Position numbers and translations under genes: made by a program
The notes under the pieces: generated by a model
The model's input: the letters and a program-made list of their open reading frames with translations, nothing else
Databases searched by the model: none
Told to the model about the DNA's origin: nothing
Shown here: in pieces, positions 1 to 6,296 of the stretch
How positions within the stretch are numbered: position 1 is the first letter of the stretch
Layout: each line of letters begins with the position of its first letter
Assembly (NCBI GenBank): GCA_018882545.1
Contig: VERS01000091.1
Span: forward strand, 1-7,445
Reading direction: 5' to 3'
DNA: 7,445 bases
Source: Mycobacterium sp.
Lineage (GTDB): Bacteria > Actinomycetota > Actinomycetes > Mycobacteriales > Mycobacteriaceae

Positions 1-72
1 GCATGGACGCGCGATCCGCCTTCGGCTTCTCGCTGGGCATGTACGCGCGATCCGCCTTCGGCTTCTCGCTGG
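1..72. repeat. Two tandem copies of a 36-bp unit at the purS/purQ junction
   Basis: Positions 1-36 and 37-72 are the same 36-bp sequence except at one base (position 6 g, position 42 t). The unit starts GCATG[G/T]ACGCGCG and ends CTTCTCGCTGG. The array may continue outside the window. The unit is 12 codons long, so copy-number change would not shift the frame that opens at the purS-overlapping GTG at 82..80. The location recalls mycobacterial MIRU elements, which sit at the junctions of overlapping genes, but this sequence is not one I recognise. Confidence 0.9.
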
Positions 73-82
73 AGACGCTCAC
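1..82 (-). CDS. purQ: Probable start of PurQ (FGAM synthetase glutaminase subunit), partial, with a repeat-encoded N-terminus
   Basis: A GTG overlaps the purS stop codon as GTGA, and the frame stays open to the window edge for 27 codons. Position and 4-bp overlap are what is expected for purQ, whose product is the glutamine amidotransferase subunit that supplies ammonia to PurL in FGAM synthesis. No diagnostic PurQ sequence is inside the window, so identity rests on gene order after purS. The visible peptide is odd: after Met-Ser-Val-Ser it is almost entirely two copies of a 12-residue charged unit (SEKPKADRA-Tyr/Ser-MP), encoded by the tandem repeat at 1-72. As I recall them, mycobacterial PurQ proteins begin directly with a short stretch leading into the first beta strand, so this looks like an N-terminal extension. 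Alternatively the true start is an ATG at the end of a repeat unit (40..38 or 4..2) or beyond the window, and the repeat is untranslated spacer. Confidence 0.5.
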   Translation of the reverse strand, partial: MSVSSEKPKADRAYMPSEKPKADRASM

Positions 83-318
83 GCCGGGTCCCGAGTGACC
101 GACCAGTCTTCGATCACAGTGTTGGCCAGCAGCGACTCGGCGATATCGGCCAGTTCGTCATCGGTCACCGTATCGTCGACCTCGAGCTCGAAACGCTTGC
201 CCTGCCGGACATCTGAGACCCCCGAGTGGCCGAGCCGACCCAGCGCGCCGACGATGGCCTGGCCTTGGGGGTCGAGTATCTCGGCTTTGGGCATCACGGT
301 GACAACTACCCGGGGCAC
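79..318 (-). CDS. purS: PurS, small subunit of phosphoribosylformylglycinamidine synthase
   Basis: PurS is the small structural subunit of the three-part FGAM synthetase (PurS, PurQ, PurL), which converts FGAR to FGAM in cytosolic de novo purine synthesis; it bridges PurL and PurQ and helps ammonia transfer. The 79-residue product is full family length. It opens with a beta strand (Val-Pro-Arg-Val-Val-Val-Thr-Val-Met-Pro), followed by the family stretch PKAEILDPQGQAI (10-22), then GVSDVRQGKRFELEVD. The GTG at 318..316 is chosen over an upstream ATG at 423 because a strong ribosome binding site (322-329) precedes it and the family start aligns there. The upstream extension would be non-family sequence overlapping the end of the preceding gene. 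The stop overlaps the GTG of the next gene, indicating translational coupling to purQ. Confidence 0.95.
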   Translation of the reverse strand: MPRVVVTVMPKAEILDPQGQAIVGALGRLGHSGVSDVRQGKRFELEVDDTVTDDELADIAESLLANTVIEDWSVTRDPA

Positions 319-321
319 TGC

Positions 322-329
322 TCTCCTTT
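322..329 (-). promoter_or_regulatory. purS ribosome binding site
   Basis: On the minus strand the bases read AAAGGAGA, followed three bases later by the GTG start. This near-consensus Shine-Dalgarno sequence fixes the purS start at 318 rather than the in-frame ATG at 423. Confidence 0.8.
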
Positions 330-331
330 GT

Positions 332-348
332 GTCGGCGGGACGCCGAC
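332..348 (-). promoter_or_regulatory. Perfect 7-bp hairpin just upstream of the purS ribosome binding site
   Basis: GTCGGCG (332-338) and CGCCGAC (342-348) are perfect inverted repeats around a 3-base loop. In the minus-strand transcript the hairpin lies between the stop of the secreted-protein gene and the purS ribosome binding site, ending two bases before the latter. It has no T-tract, so it is not a classical terminator. It could separate the two messages, affect purS translation, or be a chance GC-rich palindrome. Confidence 0.35.
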
Positions 349-382
349 GTGCTCCTTAGCGCGACGGAACGATCCGGCACCG

Positions 383-388
383 ATCCTA
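383..388 (-). promoter_or_regulatory. Candidate -10 element for purS
   Basis: The minus strand reads TAGGAT, matching the mycobacterial SigA -10 pattern TANNNT. It lies in the 79-bp gap upstream of purS and would give a leader of roughly 58 bases carrying the 332-348 hairpin. No convincing -35 element is visible, as is common in mycobacteria. This is pattern-based only. Confidence 0.3.
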
Positions 389-397
389 CCGGTGAGA

Positions 398-1054
398 TCA
401 GGGGCAGGAGCCCAGGTAGGCAACGCACAGTGGCTCGGCGAGGGAGTCCAACACCGCGCTGTCGGTGACCGCCGGCCAGGGCGTCCCTACCGGCGCCTGC
501 GACCACAGGCTCAGTTCGGTGAGAGTGCTGGTGACCGGGTCGGCGAGCAGATACTGGTGCAGCACTACCGGGCCGCTGATCGCGGCGGCGACCCGGTCGG
601 GTTCGTCGATGACCAGCGACGCCGACGCAGTCGGGTTGGTGGCCTGGCAGGTTTTCAGCGCGGCGACCGCGGCGGCCAGGACGTCCTGGGCGAGTTGACC
701 GCCGCGCCAGGTCTCGCCCGACCAGTGCACTACCTGGGCCCGCAGTTGCCACTCCCCGGTGGGATTGGAGACTTGGGAACGCTGCGCGACGGCGTAGCGT
801 CGCGGGTCAGCCGGATTCGACGGGGTGCCGCACAGGTCTTCGAACCCGAATCGCGGCGAGCGGGAGGTGACGGCGAGTCCGGCCAGTTTCGGCCAGGAAT
901 AGACGGAATTCAGCGGGATCGCGGTCGGGGCGATCCAGGCCGCCTCCGGGATTCGGTTACAGGCCGGCGGGCAGGTGCCCGCGGGCTCGGCCGACACCGC
1001 CGGCGCAAGCGACACGCACGAGGACACCGCGACTGCCGTGAGGACCATCCGCAT
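398..1054 (-). CDS. Secreted cysteine-rich protein of unknown function (Rv0787-like position)
   Basis: The 218-residue product opens with a short signal peptide: MRM, a hydrophobic run, then a signal peptidase I-like site after APAVSA (near residue 22). A VSSC motif around residues 10-13 formally resembles a lipobox, but the hydrophobic stretch before it is very short, so export and cleavage by signal peptidase I is more likely. The mature part has six cysteines (GTCPPAC, EDLCGTP, KTCQATN, and PLC/GSC near the end), consistent with disulphides outside the cytoplasm, and a very conserved-looking C-terminal PLCVAYLGSCP. I recognise no enzyme motif. The start at 1054 is chosen over an ATG at 1114 because AGGAGGAGG (1062-1070) precedes it and the signal peptide begins there. 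Its place upstream of purS matches, from memory, M. tuberculosis Rv0787. It is divergent from the metallo-hydrolase gene, with 36 bp between their starts. Confidence 0.85.
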   Translation of the reverse strand: MRMVLTAVAVSSCVSLAPAVSAEPAGTCPPACNRIPEAAWIAPTAIPLNSVYSWPKLAGLAVTSRSPRFGFEDLCGTPSNPADPRRYAVAQRSQVSNPTGEWQLRAQVVHWSGETWRGGQLAQDVLAAAVAALKTCQATNPTASASLVIDEPDRVAAAISGPVVLHQYLLADPVTSTLTELSLWSQAPVGTPWPAVTDSAVLDSLAEPLCVAYLGSCP

Positions 1055-1061
1055 GCCGCCG

Positions 1062-1070
1062 CCTCCTCCT
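1062..1070 (-). promoter_or_regulatory. Strong ribosome binding site of the secreted-protein gene
   Basis: The minus strand reads AGGAGGAGG seven bases before the ATG at 1054..1052. It decides the start of the secreted-protein gene against the upstream in-frame ATG at 1114. Confidence 0.75.
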
Positions 1071-1077
1071 GAGCGCG

Positions 1078-1087
1078 CACAATCGTA
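1078..1087. promoter_or_regulatory. Compact divergent promoter region with back-to-back candidate -10 elements
   Basis: Only 36 bp (1055-1090) separate two divergent starts. On the minus strand 1087..1082 reads TACGAT (fits TANNNT), placed to give a leader containing the strong ribosome binding site of the secreted-protein gene. On the plus strand 1078-1083 reads CACAAT, one base from TANNNT and seven bases before the ATG at 1091. The plus-strand gene has no Shine-Dalgarno sequence, so a leaderless transcript is plausible. The two elements overlap, so the promoters would compete. Confidence 0.35.
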
Positions 1088-1090
1088 AGC

Positions 1091-1729
1091 ATGGAGTTGA
1101 CGCATTTCGGTCATTCAAACCTGCTGGTGCAACTCGGTGTCGCGCGACTGCTCTTCGATCCCGGCAACTTCTCGCACGGCTTCGAAGGGATCACCGGCTT
1201 GTCGGCGATCCTCATCACCCACCAGCATCCCGACCACGCCGACCCGCAGCGACTGCCCGACCTGGTCGATGCCAACCCGCAGGCAGCGCTGTACGCCGAC
1301 CCCCAGACCGCGGCGATGCTCGGCGGACGCTGGCGCGCAGTGCACCCCGGCGACGCGTTCACCGTCGACGGCGTCACCATTCGCGGCGCAGGCGGCCGGC
1401 ATGCGGTAATCCATCCCGAGATCCCGGTCATCGACAACATCTCCTACCTCGTCGGCGACGATGAGCATCCGGCCAAGCTGATGCATCCCGGTGATGCGCT
1501 GTTCGTTCCCGGCGAACCGGTGGAGGTGCTGGCCACCCCGGCGGCGGCGCCGTGGCTGAAGATCTCCGAGGCCGTTGACTACCTGCGCGCGGTCGCTCCC
1601 CGCCACGCCGTCCCGATCCATCAGGGCATCATCGCCGCGCAGGCGCTGCCCATCTTCTACGGTCGGCTCACCGAGATGACCGACACCGACTTCCGGGTGC
1701 TGACCGAGGAGCACTCGGTACGGTTCTGA
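1091..1729 (+). CDS. Metallo-beta-lactamase-fold hydrolase, UlaG-like
   Basis: This is a predicted cytosolic zinc- or manganese-dependent hydrolase of 212 residues with the complete metal site of the fold. The HxHxDH motif is HQHPDH (H44, H46, D48, H49), followed by GGRH (H104), HPGD (D135) and PIHQG (H177). The N-terminus MELTHFGHSNLLV and the short compact length fit the UlaG/COG2220 group, which acts on lactones, phosphodiesters and other substrates; the actual substrate cannot be told. The start is the ATG at 1091, which aligns with the family's first strand; there is no ribosome binding site, so the message may be leaderless. The short-chain dehydrogenase gene starts 2 bp after its stop, so the two are very probably one operon and may serve the same small-molecule pathway. 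Confidence 0.9.
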   Translation: MELTHFGHSNLLVQLGVARLLFDPGNFSHGFEGITGLSAILITHQHPDHADPQRLPDLVDANPQAALYADPQTAAMLGGRWRAVHPGDAFTVDGVTIRGAGGRHAVIHPEIPVIDNISYLVGDDEHPAKLMHPGDALFVPGEPVEVLATPAAAPWLKISEAVDYLRAVAPRHAVPIHQGIIAAQALPIFYGRLTEMTDTDFRVLTEEHSVRF

Positions 1730-1731
1730 GG

Positions 1732-2532
1732 GTGAGCGCAGCGGATCTGGAAAGACTGTTCGGGCTGGGCGGCAAAACCGCCCTGGTGACCGGGGGCACC
1801 CGGGGGATCGGCATGATGATCGCCCGCGGTCTGCTGCAGGCGGGCGCCTCGGTGGTGGTCAGTTCCCGCAAAGCCGACGCCGTCGCCGAGGCGGTGGCTG
1901 CCCTGTCGGAGTCCGGCGAGGTGCGCGGGGTGCCCGCCGACCTGTCCCGCCGGGAGGAGTGTCAACGGTTGGCCGCCGAGGTGATGGCGCACAGCGACAC
2001 CCTCGACATCCTGGTGAACAACGCCGGGGCGACCTGGGGCGAGCCGTTGGAGAGCTTTCCGGCCGCGGCCTGGGATCGGGTGCTCGACCTGAACGTCAAG
2101 TCGCCGTTTTGGATGGTGCAGGAACTGCTGCCCGCCCTGCGCGCCGCCGGCACCGCCGATGATCCCGCACGGGTGATCAACATCGGCAGCATCGACGGTA
2201 TCCACGTCAGCCCGATGTCGACGTATTCCTACTCTGCGAGCAAGGCCGCGATCCACCAGCTGACCCGGGTTCTGGCCAGAGAGCTTGGGCCGCAGAACAT
2301 CACCGTCAACGCGATCGCCCCGGGTCCGTTCCAATCAAAGATGATGGCAGCGACCCTGGAGGCCTTCGGCGAGGCGATCGCCGCGGCGGCCCCACTGCGG
2401 CGCATCGGCCGCGACGACGATATGGCCGGTACGGCGGTGTTCCTGGCGAGCAGGGCCGGTTCCTATCTGAACGGAGCGGTGATTCCCGTCGACGGCGGTA
2501 TCGCGACGACGGCCAGTGGTACCGGCCGCTAG
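1732..2532 (+). CDS. Short-chain dehydrogenase/reductase, RhlG-like
   Basis: This 266-residue classical SDR has an N-terminal Rossmann NAD(P)-binding fold and a complete active site. The glycine motif is TGGTRGIG (20-27), the stabilising motif NNAG (96-99), catalytic Asn at N121, Ser at S153 in NIGS, and YSASK (Y167, K171). IAPGP and PVDGG near the C-terminus are also typical. Ser-Ser-Arg (44-46) after the second strand favours NADPH over NADH. Runs such as MIARGLLQAG, NNAGATWGEPLES and RVINIGS closely resemble Pseudomonas RhlG as I remember it, a beta-ketoacyl-type reductase; the substrate here is unknown. The GTG at 1732 lies 2 bp after the hydrolase stop with only a weak GAGG next to it, so translation probably depends on coupling. 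Its TAG stop overlaps the ptrB stop on the other strand. Confidence 0.92.
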   Translation: MSAADLERLFGLGGKTALVTGGTRGIGMMIARGLLQAGASVVVSSRKADAVAEAVAALSESGEVRGVPADLSRREECQRLAAEVMAHSDTLDILVNNAGATWGEPLESFPAAAWDRVLDLNVKSPFWMVQELLPALRAAGTADDPARVINIGSIDGIHVSPMSTYSYSASKAAIHQLTRVLARELGPQNITVNAIAPGPFQSKMMAATLEAFGEAIAAAAPLRRIGRDDDMAGTAVFLASRAGSYLNGAVIPVDGGIATTASGTGR

Positions 2533-4658
2533 GCCCCGGCCGACCCTCTGCCGAACCGGTCCGGATCGGCGGTGGCCAGCAGCCAGGCGAACTGGAAGGC
2601 TGTTTCCTTCCACCGCTCGTAGCGGCCGCTGATGCCGCCGTGCCCGGCCGCCATCTGGGTGCGCAACAACACCGGATGGGGATCTGTCTTGAGGTGCCGC
2701 AGGGCGGCAACCCACTTGGCCGGTTCGACGTAGAGCACCCGGGTGTCGTTGAGTGACGTCATCGCCATGATCACCGGATAATCCTTGGCCTCGACGTTCT
2801 CGTAGGGCGAGTACGACTTCATGTAGAAGTAGACGTCGGGATCCTCCAGCGGATTTCCCCATTCGTCCCATTCGGTCACCGTCAGCGGCAGGGACGGATC
2901 GAGGATGGAGGTGAGCGGGTCGACGAACGGCACAGGGGCCAGGATGCCGGCGAAGAGGTCCGGCGCCATATTGGCCACCGCCCCCATCAGCAGCCCACCG
3001 GCACTGCCGCCGAGCGCCACCAGGTTTTGCGGCCGGGTAAGACCGGACTCGACGAGATGCCGCGCCGTGGCGATGAAATCGGTGAAGGTGTTCTTCTTCT
3101 CCAACAGCTTCCCGCGCTCGTACCACAGCCGACCCATCTCGCCGCCGCCACGGATGTGCGCCACCGCGAAGACCATGCCCCGGTCGAGCAGCGACAGCCG
3201 GGCGATGGAGAACCGTGGATCCTCGCTGGACTCGTAGGCGCCGTAGCCGTACAGCACTGCCGGAGCAGGGAATTCGGTGTCCTTGTGGTACATCAGCGAG
3301 ATCGGGATCCTGGTCCCGTCATCGGCCACTGCCCAGTCGCGGCGCTCGACGTAGTCCTCGCGCCGGTAGCCACCCAGCACCGGTTGCTCGCGCAGCAGCG
3401 TCCGCTCACCGGCGGCGAGGTTCCCAGCCCCCAGCTCGACGTCGTAGATCCGCATCGGGGTGAGGAACGAGGTGGCACCGATCCTCAGGCGGGGGGCGTC
3501 CCAGTTCGGGTTACCGCCCAGACCGCAGGCCATCAGCTCGGAGTCGAAGCTGATATCCGCCGGCGTGCCGTAACCGTGCGTCGTCAGCGGCCACACCTGC
3601 AGCCGGGGCAGCGCCTCGCGGCGATAGTGCACGACGACGTGAGCGGCGAAGGCATCGACATCCTCGAGGCGAACGTCGTCGCGGGCCGCGATGAGCGTGC
3701 GCTGGGCGGTGGGGTCTCCGACCGGCGCTTCGACGAGGGTGAAATTCGGGGCGCCGTCGTTGTGCAGGATCAGGAAGCGGTCCTCCCCCGCCACGATCGC
3801 GTGTTCGACCGAATACTCGACACCCTCGCGTCTGGGCAGCACGGCGGTGAACTGCGCCCGCGGGTCGGAGGCGTCGGCAACCCATACCTCGGAGGTGATC
3901 GACGAGCCCGCCGCGATGACGATGTAGGCATCACTGCGAGTGCGGCCCACCGCGATCCAGAAACGCTCGTCGGGTTCGGTGAACACCTGCTCGTCACTAC
4001 CGGTGTGGCCCAGCAGGTGGCGCCACACCGTGTCCGGTCGCCACGCCTCGTCGACGGTGGTGTAGTAGACGGTGGCACTGTCGATGGCCCAGGTTATTCC
4101 GGCCGCGATACCGGTGATGCGGTCCGGGTAGTGCTCACCGGTTCGTAAATCCTTGAACCGCAGTGTGTATCGCTCGTCACCGACGACATCGACGGAATAG
4201 GCCAGGAGATTGCCGTCCGGGCTCACACTGGCCGCGCCCACGGCGAAGTAGTTGTGGCCGTCGGCTTCGAGGTTCTCATCGAGGATTATCTGCTCACCGG
4301 GAATGGTGGTGTGCTCGTCGAAGACGGGCGGACTCCAGTCGCCGGGGCCGGAGATCGGGCAGCGGCAATGGACGCCGTACTGCTTGCCCTCGAAACTGCG
4401 GCCGTAGTACCACCAGTCGCCGCGCCGCAGCGGAACCGATAGATCGGTCTCTTTGGTGCGGGCCTTGATCTCATCGAAAATCCTCTGCCGCAACGGCTCC
4501 TGGTAGGCCGTCACCTCCTCGACATGAGCGTTCTCCGCCTCGAGATGAGCGATCACCTCGGGGTCGGACTTGTCGCGCATCCACTCGTAGGGGTCGATGA
4601 ACTCGTCGTCGTGGTGAATGCGCTTGGTCTCGACGCGCTTGGGGACCGGCGCGCTCAC
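2529..4658 (-). CDS. ptrB: Oligopeptidase B (protease II), S9A prolyl oligopeptidase family, intact
   Basis: This cytosolic serine peptidase cleaves after Lys/Arg in short peptides. The 709-residue product has an N-terminal seven-bladed propeller (roughly 1-430) and a C-terminal alpha/beta hydrolase domain. The latter shows YGYGAY (470-475), the nucleophile S552 in GGSAGG, D638 in SLNDTRV and H673 in AGHGG. The spacings (86 and 35 residues) match E. coli OpdB. E596 and D598 in TEWDEWGNP fall where the acidic pair that binds the P1 basic residue lies in enterobacterial enzymes. The GTG at 4658 overlaps the purC stop as GTGA and has a GGAG at 4666-4669. The reading frame upstream of it is just purC in another frame. 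In M. tuberculosis, from memory, the gene is split into ptrBa and ptrBb; here it is one uninterrupted frame. Nothing in the peptidase itself explains the link to purine synthesis, but purC-ptrB adjacency is conserved in mycobacteria. Confidence 0.95.
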   Translation of the reverse strand: MSAPVPKRVETKRIHHDDEFIDPYEWMRDKSDPEVIAHLEAENAHVEEVTAYQEPLRQRIFDEIKARTKETDLSVPLRRGDWWYYGRSFEGKQYGVHCRCPISGPGDWSPPVFDEHTTIPGEQIILDENLEADGHNYFAVGAASVSPDGNLLAYSVDVVGDERYTLRFKDLRTGEHYPDRITGIAAGITWAIDSATVYYTTVDEAWRPDTVWRHLLGHTGSDEQVFTEPDERFWIAVGRTRSDAYIVIAAGSSITSEVWVADASDPRAQFTAVLPRREGVEYSVEHAIVAGEDRFLILHNDGAPNFTLVEAPVGDPTAQRTLIAARDDVRLEDVDAFAAHVVVHYRREALPRLQVWPLTTHGYGTPADISFDSELMACGLGGNPNWDAPRLRIGATSFLTPMRIYDVELGAGNLAAGERTLLREQPVLGGYRREDYVERRDWAVADDGTRIPISLMYHKDTEFPAPAVLYGYGAYESSEDPRFSIARLSLLDRGMVFAVAHIRGGGEMGRLWYERGKLLEKKNTFTDFIATARHLVESGLTRPQNLVALGGSAGGLLMGAVANMAPDLFAGILAPVPFVDPLTSILDPSLPLTVTEWDEWGNPLEDPDVYFYMKSYSPYENVEAKDYPVIMAMTSLNDTRVLYVEPAKWVAALRHLKTDPHPVLLRTQMAAGHGGISGRYERWKETAFQFAWLLATADPDRFGRGSAGA

Positions 4659-5551
4659 TGCTGCGCTCCGATCCAGTCGTCGAATCGCAGACCTGAAATG
4701 CGCTCGTAGGCTTCGATGTAGCGCTCCCGAGTCGCATCGACGATGCTGGGCGGCAGGGGTGGCGGCGGTGTCGCGCCGTAGCGATCCCACCCAGACGGCC
4801 CGGTGAGCCAGTTGCGGACGAACTGCTTGTCGAAGCTGGGCTGAACCTGACCCTCGATGTAGGTGTCGGCGGGCCAGTAGCGCGAGGAGTCGGGGGTGAA
4901 AACCTCATCGGCCAGAACAAGCTGTCCGGTGTGGTCGACCCCGAATTCGAACTTGGTGTCGGCGATGATGATGCCCTTCGTCAGCGCGTGGTCGGCGGCC
5001 TGCTGATAGGTCCGCAGTGTCAGGTCCCGCAACTGCTGTGCGTGCTCGGAGCCCACCATCGCCACGACCCGGTCAAACGAGATGTTCTCGTCGTGTTCCC
5101 CGATTGCGGCCTTGGTGGCCGGGGTGAACAACGGTCGGCTGAGCTTGCTCGCCTCAACCAGGCCCGGAGGCAGCTCGATACCGCACAGCGCGCCGGTGCG
5201 CTGATAGTCCAGCAGACCCGAACCGGTCAGGTACCCGCGGGCCACGCACTCGACCGGGACCATGTCCAGCCGCCGGACCACCAGTGCCCGGCCGAGTACC
5301 TCGGCGGGAATTCGCGGGTCATCGGGCGGACCCGCCAGGTGATTGGGCGCCCCGCCGGAGATCAGACCGAAGAAGAACACGCTCATCGCGGTGAGGATGC
5401 GGCCCTTGTCCGGGATCGCCGTGTCGAGGATGTAGTCGAACGCTGATATGCGGTCAGTGGCGACAAAGAGTAGATGATCCTCGTCGACCCGGTAGATCTC
5501 ACGCACTTTGCCGCTGGCCAGGTGCCGATAGTCGGTCAGGGCGGGGCGCAT
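4655..5551 (-). CDS. purC: PurC, SAICAR synthetase
   Basis: PurC is phosphoribosylaminoimidazole-succinocarboxamide synthase: it joins CAIR and L-aspartate with ATP to give SAICAR in cytosolic de novo purine synthesis. The 298-residue product is the mycobacterial length. Visible motifs in order are SGKVREIY (13-20, ATP site), ATDRISAFD (31-39), PDKG (47-50), [16 protein letters not shown] (97-112, first family signature) and DTKFEFG (198-204, second signature, metal/ATP site). It lacks the fused carboxylase domain of animal PAICS. The ATG at 5551 begins the family alignment; no ribosome binding site precedes it, but a -10-like TAGGCT lies 6 bases upstream, so the message is probably leaderless. 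The stop overlaps the ptrB start, so both form one operon. It is divergent from the membrane-protein gene with 51 bp between the starts. Confidence 0.97.
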   Translation of the reverse strand: MRPALTDYRHLASGKVREIYRVDEDHLLFVATDRISAFDYILDTAIPDKGRILTAMSVFFFGLISGGAPNHLAGPPDDPRIPAEVLGRALVVRRLDMVPVECVARGYLTGSGLLDYQRTGALCGIELPPGLVEASKLSRPLFTPATKAAIGEHDENISFDRVVAMVGSEHAQQLRDLTLRTYQQAADHALTKGIIIADTKFEFGVDHTGQLVLADEVFTPDSSRYWPADTYIEGQVQPSFDKQFVRNWLTGPSGWDRYGATPPPPLPPSIVDATRERYIEAYERISGLRFDDWIGAQQ

Positions 5552-5557
5552 CGCGCC

Positions 5558-5563
5558 AGCCTA
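5558..5563 (-). promoter_or_regulatory. Candidate -10 element giving a leaderless purC transcript
   Basis: The minus strand reads TAGGCT (fits TANNNT), then six bases, then the purC ATG. Transcription would therefore begin at or next to the A of the start codon. This spacing and the absence of a Shine-Dalgarno sequence are the usual signature of leaderless mycobacterial genes. Confidence 0.5.
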
Positions 5564-5602
5564 TCGGCCGCCGGTGCTCGGGTTTGTGCTGGGATCGGAC
5601 CC

Positions 5603-6229
5603 ATGAAATCGCGTTTCCTGCCCTACGCCACCACACCGGCCCGGTTGACCGCCCAGGTGATCAGCGATGCGCTGGTGATCGCGTGGATCACCGTGTGGGT
5701 GCTCATCGGCACTGCGGTGCACCACGCCATCGCCACGTTCGCCAAGGTGGGAACCCAGGTGCAGAGCGGGGCCAACGGCATCTCCGACAATCTCAGTTCG
5801 GCCGGGGACAACGCCGATCGCATTCCCCTGGTCGGTGATGCGGTGGCCAAGCCGCTGCGGGCCGCCAGCGAGGCCGCCCTCGATCTGGCCGGAGCCGGGC
5901 AGAGCCTGCACAGCACCGCGACCTGGCTGGCTGTGCTGCTGGCCATCGCGGTCGCCGCTCCACCCATCCTGGCCGTCGCCATGCCCTGGCTGTTCATTCG
6001 GATCCGGTTCTTCCGCCGCAAGTGGACGGTGATCGCGCTGGCGCAGACGCCAGCCGGCGAGCAACTTCTGGCGCTGCGCGCGTTGGCCAACCGCCCGCTG
6101 CGCCGACTGACCGAGGTCAGCCCCGATCCGGTCGGGGCCTGGCGGCAACAGGATCCCTCGGCGGTCCGCGGGCTGGCCGCCCTGGAGCTGCGATCGGCGG
6201 GGGTCGCCCGGGTGACTTCGGCGCGCTGA
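5603..6229 (+). CDS. Two-helix membrane protein of unknown function (Rv0779c-like)
   Basis: The 208-residue product has two clear membrane segments: about 19-43 (VISDALVIAWITVWVLIG) and about 108-132 (WLAVLLAIAVAAPPILAVAM). Between them is a soluble loop rich in Ala, Ser and Asn (about 48-105). The basic run RIRFFRRK (133-140) after helix 2 suggests that both termini are cytoplasmic and the loop is outside. No enzyme or transporter motif is seen. Its position divergent from purC matches, from memory, the conserved membrane protein Rv0779c of M. tuberculosis. The ATG at 5603 is preferred over in-frame starts further upstream, which would overlap purC and its promoter; GGGATCGGA just before it is a weak ribosome binding site. 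The last four codons (TSAR-stop) lie in the palindromic repeat at 6217-6259. Confidence 0.85.
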   Translation: MKSRFLPYATTPARLTAQVISDALVIAWITVWVLIGTAVHHAIATFAKVGTQVQSGANGISDNLSSAGDNADRIPLVGDAVAKPLRAASEAALDLAGAGQSLHSTATWLAVLLAIAVAAPPILAVAMPWLFIRIRFFRRKWTVIALAQTPAGEQLLALRALANRPLRRLTEVSPDPVGAWRQQDPSAVRGLAALELRSAGVARVTSAR

Positions 6230-6259
6230 TCGCCGCTGGGCGCCGATAGTCGCGCCGAA
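6217..6259. repeat. Palindromic repeat, copy A, overlapping the stop of the membrane-protein gene
   Basis: Arms TTCGGCGCG (6217-6225) and CGCGCCGAA (6251-6259) pair perfectly over 9 bp around a 25-base loop beginning CTGATC. The TGA in the loop is the stop of the upstream gene, whose last residues Ser-Ala-Arg are encoded by the left arm. A close copy lies at 7139-7193 in the same orientation, with the same loop length and 18 of 25 loop bases identical. Without a T-tract it is not a textbook terminator, but it may end transcription or protect the 3' end. Confidence 0.75.
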
Positions 6260-6296
6260 ATGGAACCGGTTGGGCCGCTTGGCCGTCCGACCAAGC

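Noticed and set aside
1..72. CRISPR array
   Set aside because: The two units are contiguous with no unique spacer between them, so this is a simple tandem repeat.
319..423. purS starting at the upstream ATG (114 residues)
   Set aside because: The first 35 residues are not PurS-like and overlap the end of the upstream gene, while GTG at 318 has a near-perfect ribosome binding site and gives the family length.
405..1054. Lipoprotein call for the secreted protein based on VSSC
   Set aside because: The cysteine would sit only about 13 residues from the start with too short a hydrophobic segment, and a better signal peptidase I site (APAVSA) follows.
95..1072. Long plus-strand open frame (325 codons) across the left side
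   Set aside because: It lies antisense to purS and the secreted-protein gene, has no family motifs, and its Arg/Gly/Asp-rich composition is the usual by-product of reading high-GC coding DNA in another frame.
2533..2570. Terminator between the SDR and ptrB genes
   Set aside because: The stops overlap, so there is no intergenic DNA; GC-rich short palindromes just inside ptrB lack a T-tract and are expected by chance.
3027..4148. Plus-strand open frame (373 codons) inside ptrB
   Set aside because: It is antisense to the clear oligopeptidase B gene and shows only low-complexity Arg/Gly/Val-rich sequence with no ribosome binding site or recognisable domain.
4659..4790. N-terminal extension of ptrB to an ATG at 4790
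   Set aside because: The extra 44 residues are purC read in a different frame and do not resemble the oligopeptidase B N-terminus; the GTG at 4658 with GTGA coupling and GGAG upstream fits better.
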